Under the pieces are notes generated by a model that saw nothing but the letters and a program-made list of their open reading frames with translations, was not told where the DNA came from and searched no databases. From Ceratotherium simum simum (lineage: Eukaryota; Chordata; Mammalia; Perissodactyla; Rhinocerotidae), in the NCBI RefSeq assembly GCF_000283155.1, contig NW_004454207.1:9329205-9393204 (forward strand): a stretch of DNA of 64,000 nt, in the 5' to 3' direction. Each line of letters opens with the position of its first letter. Within the stretch, counting starts at the first letter, position 1. A program made the position numbers and the translations under genes. Shown in pieces: positions 57,158 to 64,000 of the stretch.

Positions 57158-57405
57158 ACTTGGCTTTTTAAAAAATTGTTGTAAAATATACATAACATAA
57201 ATTTGCCATTTTAATCATTTTTAAGTGTACAGTTCTGTGGCATTAAGTACATTCATGGTGCTGTGCAACCATCATCACCCTCCACTTCCAGAACTTTTTC
57301 ATCTTCCCGTACTGAAACTCTGTCCTCGTTAAAAACTAACTCCCCATTCCCCCTGCCCCCAGCCCCTGGCAATCACCATTCTACTGTCTGTCTCTAGGTG
57401 CCTCC
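57158..57405 (-). mobile_element. L1 3'UTR, antisense
   Basis: attgttgtaaaatatacata, ttaagtgtacagttctgtgg, ctgtgcaaccatcatcaccc, ccctggcaatcaccattcta. Confidence 0.9.
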
Positions 57406-58689
57406 TGTAAACGGCCTCATCATTTTGTGAGAGCATAAAAATCGTCCATAGCCCTATTTGCTATGTACTTGCTGGCTGAAGGTTTGCACTTGAATGTAGA
57501 TGCTACTGTGGGGACAGAAAGGAGAGTGTCTGTCCAGTTGGGCAAGTGCTGAGTGCAGACACACAGCACATCAACAACATGCACGTGCGTCCATGCAGAC
57601 CGCCGGGCAACGGTTGAAGAGGAAGCTGCCATTTTAGACTGGAGTTTGGCATGGAGAGTCTCCATATTTCAGTTACTCACTGGTAGACAGAGGAAGTTGA
57701 ATTTTAAAAGCTGTTTAATGAGGGAATGGTGAGGGTTGGGCAAACACGATTAGTCACAGAGCTCCCAGCCTAGGTTATTTATTCTTTGGAGGAGTCCAGC
57801 GCTGGTGAGTGGGATGGATTGCCGACTGGGAAGCTGAGTAAATTTGACCAAGAGGCCTAAACCAAGGGGGAAACTGGTCTCTTTATGAGCTCTATTGACA
57901 CTGAATAGAAATGTGGGCTTAATTCCAATTTGTTTCCTAGCAAAATAAATACACAAATATCAAGGGAACTTCCTCGTTTTCAGAAAGAGGAAAGAGTTGA
58001 AGTTATTATAAGTATGAAAGGCAGATGAAAAGGAGATGAGTGGTTTTGAGGATACGATAAAAATATCTTGGTAGGCAGTTCCACGTAAATGTAAAAGGAT
58101 ACTCTGAAATCTTTCCTGGCTGCAAGGGCAAGGAGGAGTGAGTTACATTCCCCAGAAAGGTTGTGGGTGTGAGGATATTCGAGGATCTACTGGGCTTGGA
58201 CACCAGACCAAGTCACAACATAAACCTTAGTAGTAACGCGTTTGTTTTTGCCAAAATCACCACAAACTCATCTCTCTTAAAGTGCCAACAATATGTTAAA
58301 GTCTAGATCCAAATATGCATCATGTAAATATTTATTGAATGGATGAGTGAACAATATATATACTTTAGAACTATAAAGAGTTCCCAGTTTAAAGAAATCC
58401 TATGCATTTTAAGATACATCGATACATCAACACATCCTCTGTTCCTCCTCCCAACACATCCTCTGGACACTAGTTAACTCTCAGATCCCATGGCTGCATT
58501 TGCTTTAATGAGGGATCTTAAGACAATGATGTGGACCCCTTCTGGTTAGGAGCTTAACTGTTACAACCAAGATTTTGCACTTTCAAGCACTGCCCACGAG
58601 CAGTGTCTATCTGTTATTACATATAACAAACCAAACATTTAAAAGTGAACTGAGAATTCAAGGTGGGTTCTTTCACGCTTCTAGTTTCT
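57406..58689. other. Repeat-poor stretch
   Basis: No secure repeat except an L2/MIR-like tail at about 58325-58350 (aatatttattgaatggatga). No credible gene. Confidence 0.45.
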
Positions 58690-59515
58690 TGTAACGATTT
58701 TGATCATTTATTATTTATTTAATGTTTTCATGTCCTGATTCTAAAAAATAGCACATGCATATTGTAGAAAATTTAGGAAGTACAGATAGCTATTACAAAA
58801 AAATAAAAATCACTGGTAATCCACTATTCAGAGATAAATATTGCCATATTCTGATGTTTTTTCTCTAGTCTAATTTTTCTCTAAAAAATGGAGATGTACA
58901 GTTTAATATCTTCCTTCTTCATTTAACAGTTGATCATGAACATTTTTCTTGGCTATTAAAGATTTTCCAAACATGCTTATGATAATGATTGCATCATTTC
59001 ATCGTACGGTTGTACCGTACTTTGTTTAACTATTCCTCTGGTGTCAGACATACAGATTCACAGATTCTTTCAAGTTTTTGTAATCAGAAATGGCTTTTTG
59101 ATGAGCACATTTTTCCAATGATCTTTGACTTTCTCCTCAGGTCAGAATCCCTAGGATTGGGAATGAACAGTTTTTAAAGTTCTTAAAATACTGTACTACG
59201 TTCTTTTCCCTCAATTACACTATTGCCAGCAGAGTATGAGAGTGCCTGTTAGTATTAGCCTTGAAACAGAGTAAGCACAAGAAATTGAAAACAAACTTTT
59301 CCACTTTGGCAGGTGTAAAATAATAATCTGAGAGTTGTTTGATTTTGCATTTCTATGATTGTTAGTTAGGCTGAAAAACTTCAATATGTTAATTGGTTAT
59401 TTGTGTTTCTCCTGAAAATTGTCTGCTCATGTCCTTTGCCCACTTTTTTTCCTATTTGTTTGTTTGCCTTTTTTATGCTTGATAAGAGGTTTTTTTTTTT
59501 GATGCTAAAAATATA
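58690..59515 (-). mobile_element. L1M 3' region, antisense
   Basis: aaaatttaggaagtacagat, tgaacatttttcttggctat, ccctcaattacactattgcc, agcagagtatgagagtgcct, tgctcatgtcctttgcccac. Confidence 0.85.
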
Positions 59516-60244
59516 GTTCTTTGTCACCAGTAGTAACTAATAGAACACTCAATAGGAAAACAGATGTTTGTGATAGCAGCACAAATTATAAAGTTCTTAG
59601 GAGGATTTTATGGAGAAAAATTTTAAACTTCACTGAAGGATCTGAATACATTGAAATCTTGCTACATTTATACTTAGGAAGACTTAACACTCTAGAGATA
59701 TAAATTCTCCCTAGGTTAAGTTATAAATTCAGTATAATTAAAAACAAAAACCTTTGCAGCATTTTTTTGGAACTCAACAGCAACTGACTCTAAAATTAAT
59801 ATGAAACAATGAAAGTGCACAAAAATCTTAAATAATTTTGAAAAAGAACAAAAGATGGTGGGGGGGGAGGGAGACACCCATCCTACCAGATATCAAGACA
59901 TAGTCCAAAATTACAACAATTTGAAAAGAATGGTATTGGCACAGAAGTAGACAAACTAATCCATGAAACAGAATAGAGACCCCACCCCCCCAAAAAAGAG
60001 CCATTGATATATAAAATGGCTTGTTTCACAAATCAATTGGGAAAAGACCAACCATATTCAATAAACAGTGTTGGGACCATTGGCTCTCCACATGGAAAAA
60101 AGGTAAAATTAGATCCCTACCTCATATCCCAAAATAAATTCTGCTACATTAAGGTCCTAAAGGTTAAAACAACAACAACAACAGCAAAACAAACAATGCT
60201 CTAAAAGAGAAGAGAACGTAAGAAGAAGCTCTTGATGACCTAGT

Positions 60245-60850
60245 GCATGCAGTTACTATCTCTTGCCTGACCTTCCAACTCATCTCCCTGGTTTCTCTCC
60301 TGCCTCCCTCCACCTGTTCTCTGCACTGCAGTACACAGTGACCTTTCTAAATTGTAAGCAAGATAAGGTCTCTTTCCTGCCTCTCTACAGTGGCCCACTG
60401 GTGGCTCCTGCCCTGCCTGACTCTCTCGCTTCATTTCCCACCACTTGCCCCTGCTCACTGAATTCCAGCCCTACTGGCCTCCTTGCTGATTGTTTCTCAA
60501 ACACTTCAAACATCTTGGTCATCTCAGGACCTCTTCTCTGGCTTTTCCCTCTGTCTGGAATGCTCTGGCCCCTGATATGTGCATAGCTTATTCCTTCCCT
60601 CCATCCAGCTCTCTGCCCCGAGTGGTGTTCCCTGACCACCCTAGGTAAAGTAGCTCCCTTGTCCCCCTCTATCCACTTACACCTGTTTACTTTTCTTCAC
60701 AGCACCTTCACCCCCTGACAGTAAATTCTATGTTTATGTAAGCCCCACAAGGGCAGGGGCCTTGTCTGTCTTATTTATTACTATAAATAATGGTAGAACA
60801 AAGAATGAAGTGACACTCAATAATCACTTGTTCAATGAATGAATGAATGA
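60245..60850 (+). mobile_element. L2 LINE fragment inside L1M
   Basis: Sense L2 3' part: ctgtctggaatgctctggcc, gttccctgaccaccctaggt, gccccacaagggcaggggcc, then the terminal cactcaataatcacttgttc and aatgaatgaatga. Confidence 0.92.
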
Positions 60851-60854
60851 TCTT

Positions 60855-60965
60855 GGGTTAGATTCTTTCCATCTCTCCCTCCTTCCTTCTTGCCTTCCTT
60901 CCTTCTTTTTCTCCATCCCTCCATTTTCCCTCTTTTTCTCCCTTAATCTCTCTCTCTTTCAACGA
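60855..60965. repeat. Polypyrimidine tract
   Basis: About 110 bases almost entirely C and T (ctccctccttccttcttgcc and similar), between the L2 end and the resumed L1. Confidence 0.9.
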
Positions 60966-61124
60966 GAAATAAAAAGCACAAACCATAAAGGAAGAGACTG
61001 ACAAATTTGTGTATCAAAATGTAAAGTGTCTATTTGGCATATGATATCACAAAAATGTTAAAAGCCATAAGATGAACAATAAAAGACATTCAAAACTGAC
61101 AAATATTAGTATTCAGAATATACA

Positions 61125-61317
61125 GGGCCGGCCCCGTGGCTTGGCGGTTGAGTGCGCGCGCTCCACTGCTGGCGGCCCAGGTTCGGATCCCGGGCTCGCA
61201 CCGACGCACCACTTCTCTGGCCATGCTGAGGCCGCGTCCCACGTACAGCAACTGGAAGGATGTGCATCTATGACATATGACTGTCTACTGGGGCTTTGGG
61301 GGAAAAAATAAAAAAAA
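61125..61317 (+). mobile_element. ERE2-type SINE nested in L1M
   Basis: gggccggccccgtggcttgg head, ggttcggatcccgggctc box B, ccacgtacagcaactggaag. Perfect duplication agaatataca at 61115-61124 and 61318-61327. Confidence 0.97.
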
Positions 61318-61440
61318 AGAATATACAAGAGTTCTTACAAATCAATAAGAAAAAGACAAATAACACAATAGTAATGAATAAAAAATATGGTAATTCACAG
61401 AGGAGGAGACACTAAGGACTATTACCCGTAAGGATGAAAG

Positions 61441-62314
61441 AACAAAGGAAAAAGGTTGGAATTTAAAAAATTTAGAGTCTTGGAGGAGGGGCCCAGGGAG
61501 CTCAGACTTAGACCTCTGAGGAGGTAGGGGCTGACTGGCTGGTACTGGGGTCTTCGAGCTCAAAGGGAGCATGATGAGCTTGTTCTGGGGGTGTTGGAAA
61601 GATTGTAATCTGGAATCTACTACTATTACTGACATGAATCACCATTGCTGGGGTGAAGAAGAATTACTAGATTAATGCTGACAGGCGCAGGAAGTAAATA
61701 GAAAGACGCAATGACTTCTTTCTTTTCCAGACTTGTAGTTTTCTTCTATTGGCAAAGTCAATACAGGGAGCGGCCGGCAAAGGAGAAACATGGTTTACAG
61801 TCTCAGCCTCAGCATCACAAAGTGGTATATAGAAGACAGGGCTTGGAGCTGAGAAAAAAATAGCTTAACAACTGACACTCCCCTGTTTTGTGAGTCTTTT
61901 TGTGATACAGGTTCTTGCCTCTGCGGGGGGCCAGATATACCCTCTCCCCAACCCTGGCAGCTAGAGTGTGATCTAGGTCATTTGAATGGACTTTGAATCT
62001 TAAGGGAGTGATATCAAGATTGAGGAAGAGTTGAAAAATTACTCCGGGTGGAAACAGCCATATTGAGAGTCCAGAGGTGGAGGTGTCTAACATGCAGGGG
62101 TGCTAGGACCAGCAGTGGCACCTAATAAGACTGTTCTTGTGCCATAACTTGGCTGTGCTCCCTCCTGTCTGGTTGCACTTGTACTTGCCTGTCTTATGAG
62201 ACTGTCTCCAGACTTTCCTTCTAGAATTTAATAACCCAATAACCAGTATATTCTTTTTCTGCTTACTTACATTCAACTACTCAAACTGATAAAAAAAATC
62301 ATGCATGTGAATTT
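61441..62314. other. Unassigned, possibly repeat-derived
   Basis: 61740-62120 has the texture of an old LTR or L1 remnant (cagggagcggccggcaaagg, gtatatagaagacagggctt), but no boundary is visible. No gene. Confidence 0.35.
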
Positions 62315-62455
62315 TTAACAAATGACTGGAAGAAAACATCATAAAATATCAACAGTTGTTAATTCTGGGTAATGGGATTATAGGAATTTGTTATACTTTT
62401 CTTTGTATTTTTGTAACTTTTAAGTTTCTCAAAAACACGACAAATTAAAAGGTAA
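62315..62455 (+). mobile_element. L1M 3' end
   Basis: caacagttgttaattctggg, taatgggattataggaattt, tttctttgtatttttgtaac, ttttaagtttctcaaaaaca. Confidence 0.75.
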
Positions 62456-62842
62456 CAATCATGTGAAAATTACTTTAAAAATTTCATAAAAGGCGGAAAT
62501 CAGCTAAATACTCACCCATATATTTCCTTATATTTTAAAAAATGCATTTAACTCTCAAATATGTCTGAAAATTAATTGGTAGATATAGGAAGTGAAGCCT
62601 ACATCTGGAAATTTTTCCCCAAATAGTCAATTTTCCCAGTGTCTAATTTCCTATTCCCATTTGCCAAGTAATACTAACTTGAGTTAGTTTTTGAAAGTTG
62701 TCATGCATTTTAGGGGTATTTTTCTGGTACTTTACAAATCTTTTAGTAATAGGTTTGGACAAGCTGTATTAGTACCAGCCAGAGCTACGTACCATTTTAA
62801 ACCCTGAATTCCAACTATTTATTCACTTCCATACTCTCCTAC
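62456..62842. other. Unassigned AT-rich stretch
   Basis: No feature recognised. Confidence 0.4.
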
Positions 62843-63262
62843 TGCAGCTTGGGTTTTCCGGGAAGCAGGCTCTGAGACAGAGTTTAGTGGGCAGGATGTT
62901 TATTAAACGCTCCCTTGGAGTCAACACCTGTGGAAGGGAGGGGAACGATGCAGGAGTACACAGAAGGAGAAGTTGACCTGCAAAGCAGGCCCAGCGACAG
63001 CTTAGGCCAATCACTCAGGGAGCTGTGTGACTAAAATGGGCCAAAGTTGTCCTGTGTTTGGCCCAAATGGCCAGCCCTTTATATCCCTGCCTTTCCAGGG
63101 TTTGGGCTGCCTTGGAATGGGTCTGCCTCTTCAGGGAGGCTCTCTGCAGCTGAGGTGGTCCCTGGAGGAGCAGGCAGCACTCCCAGCAATGGAGACAACC
63201 AGCCCTTCACCAAAGGGGCTTCTGGGGGTGTGGCTCTGTGTCCACACCACATGCTCTAACAT
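62843..63262 (-). mobile_element. LTR-A-like copy, antisense
   Basis: Plus strand starts tgcagcttgggttttccggg and gcaggctctgagacagagtt, the antisense of the family 3' end, with the complement of AATAAA (tttatt) near 62900. The antisense of a TATA-like ggatataaagg lies near 63080. The far boundary is approximate. Confidence 0.6.
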
Positions 63263-63269
63263 TCGAGAA

Positions 63270-63385
63270 GCACATTCTACGAGTCAGGCCTGTGCACATT
63301 CACATTTGTTATATCACACCATTCTCACAGCACTCTGAGGTATGGGTTGTGTTTTGCATTTTACACATGAGGTAACTTGGCTTGT
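63270..63385 (+). repeat. MIR SINE fragment
   Basis: attctacgagtcaggcctgt, tatatcacaccattctcaca, gcactctgaggtatgggttg, gcattttacacatgaggtaa. Confidence 0.7.
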
Positions 63386-64000
63386 GTTTGTTTTTCCTGA
63401 TGAAAACCCAACATGGGGCAATATTCCACAGGTGGCCAGCTACTTGGAGCAGCCTGCCTGCTTAGGCAGAGGAAGAGAGCCAGCTTTAATGGTGAGTGTC
63501 AAAAATTTGAACTTGATGTTCTGCTTTTAACTTCCTCTTGTACCCTAGGGTAATCAGTCTTCTCTCCTTGCTCTCGTTCCCTCTTTCATTTTAGTTTATA
63601 ATTTTTTAAAGATGTATAAGTTGAAACATGACTAGTGACAGCTGTAAGGGATTCTCATTTCTCTTTTCCTATAAAGGCTTTTGCAATGGGGTGGGTTGTC
63701 TTGACCTGATAGGTACAAGCAGGATTGTACCAAAGAATCCATGTCTGCTCCTCTGCCTTGTTGCCCCAGACTTGCTTCCCTGCCCTTCATTGAATTTCTC
63801 ATCAGTCAGCAACTGGATGTCCCAGGCACATGGAACACAGAGGTGACTCAATTTGTTATCTGATGATCCGGAAAGTTAACACCAGCAGGGCAGTGCTTTA
63901 GTATCATCACGAAAAGCAAATCGGTACCTATTAGAACTTTGGAAAACATTTCTGCTGGGGAGGTGGCGACCACAGCTCTCTATGTGAGCAGTTTGACAGG
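63386..64000. other. Unassigned stretch to window end
   Basis: No gene or repeat recognised. Frames at 63628-63851 lack motifs. Confidence 0.4.

Larger units (their letters stand above)
59525..61440 (+). mobile_element. L1M ORF2 fragment, interrupted by L2 and ERE
   Basis: Sense ORF2 text in order: ggaagacttaacactctaga, ttttggaactcaacagcaac, cagatatcaagacatagtcc, ggtattggcacagaagtaga, aatgaaac-type ccatgaaacagaatagagac, then ctaaaagagaagagaacgta up to 60244. It resumes at 60969 with aaaagcacaaaccataaagg, agagactgacaaatttgtgt, and after the ERE ttcttacaaatcaataagaa. No open frame. Confidence 0.88.

Overview
The window is mammalian nuclear DNA from an odd-toed ungulate (Perissodactyla; horse, rhinoceros or tapir lineage). 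The evidence is nine copies, whole or partial, of the tRNA-derived ERE SINE. Its head reads ggggccggcccggtggc, it carries box A and box B Pol III promoter motifs, and most copies are flanked by target-site duplications. Everything else is typical of a gene-poor intergenic or intronic interval: LINE-1, LINE-2, MIR, solo LTRs and old DNA transposons. I found no coding exon, RNA gene, CpG island or CRISPR array that I could defend. The open reading frames (up to about 180 codons) are either chance frames or fall in transposons.

Layout. 1-9.7 kb: three L1 3' ends, one ERE, an MLT1 solo LTR with a perfect 5-bp duplication, and one copy of a recurring LTR family called LTR-A here. 9.7-24.5 kb: dense L2 (mostly antisense), MIR, old L1M tails, LTR-A copies, two EREs and a 100-N gap. 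24.5-31.2 kb: one ERE, an antisense L1M, a MER5-type element split by an LTR-A solo LTR, and low-repeat stretches. 31.2-36.7 kb: a 1.7-kb hAT transposon with a broken transposase, split by an ERE, then L1, MIR, an ERE and MER5. 36.7-38.5 kb and 46.9-48.7 kb: quiet AT-rich stretches. 39.4-46.3 kb: an L2 split by an ERE, two antisense LTR-A copies, and an L2 split by a Tigger element that keeps both ends and its TA duplication. 51.4-54.6 kb: two hAT MITE-like elements, a 435-N gap and another LTR-A copy. 54.7-64 kb: antisense L1M tails, a long L1 ORF2 fragment interrupted by an L2 and an ERE, and a further LTR-A-like copy.

The window's main story is nested insertion history: ERE into L1, L2, hAT and LTR; Tigger into L2; LTR into MER5 and L2; L2 into L1. 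Both assembly gaps lie in ERE sequence. The first has identical 93-bp flanks and is probably an artefact. I did not find a new biological system. The best leads are the two gaps, the relationship between the hAT pair, the LTR-A family, and a few repeat-poor stretches that may hold regulatory DNA. Repeat names come from recognition of family sequence and not from a database search, and boundaries without stated duplications are good to about 20-50 bases.
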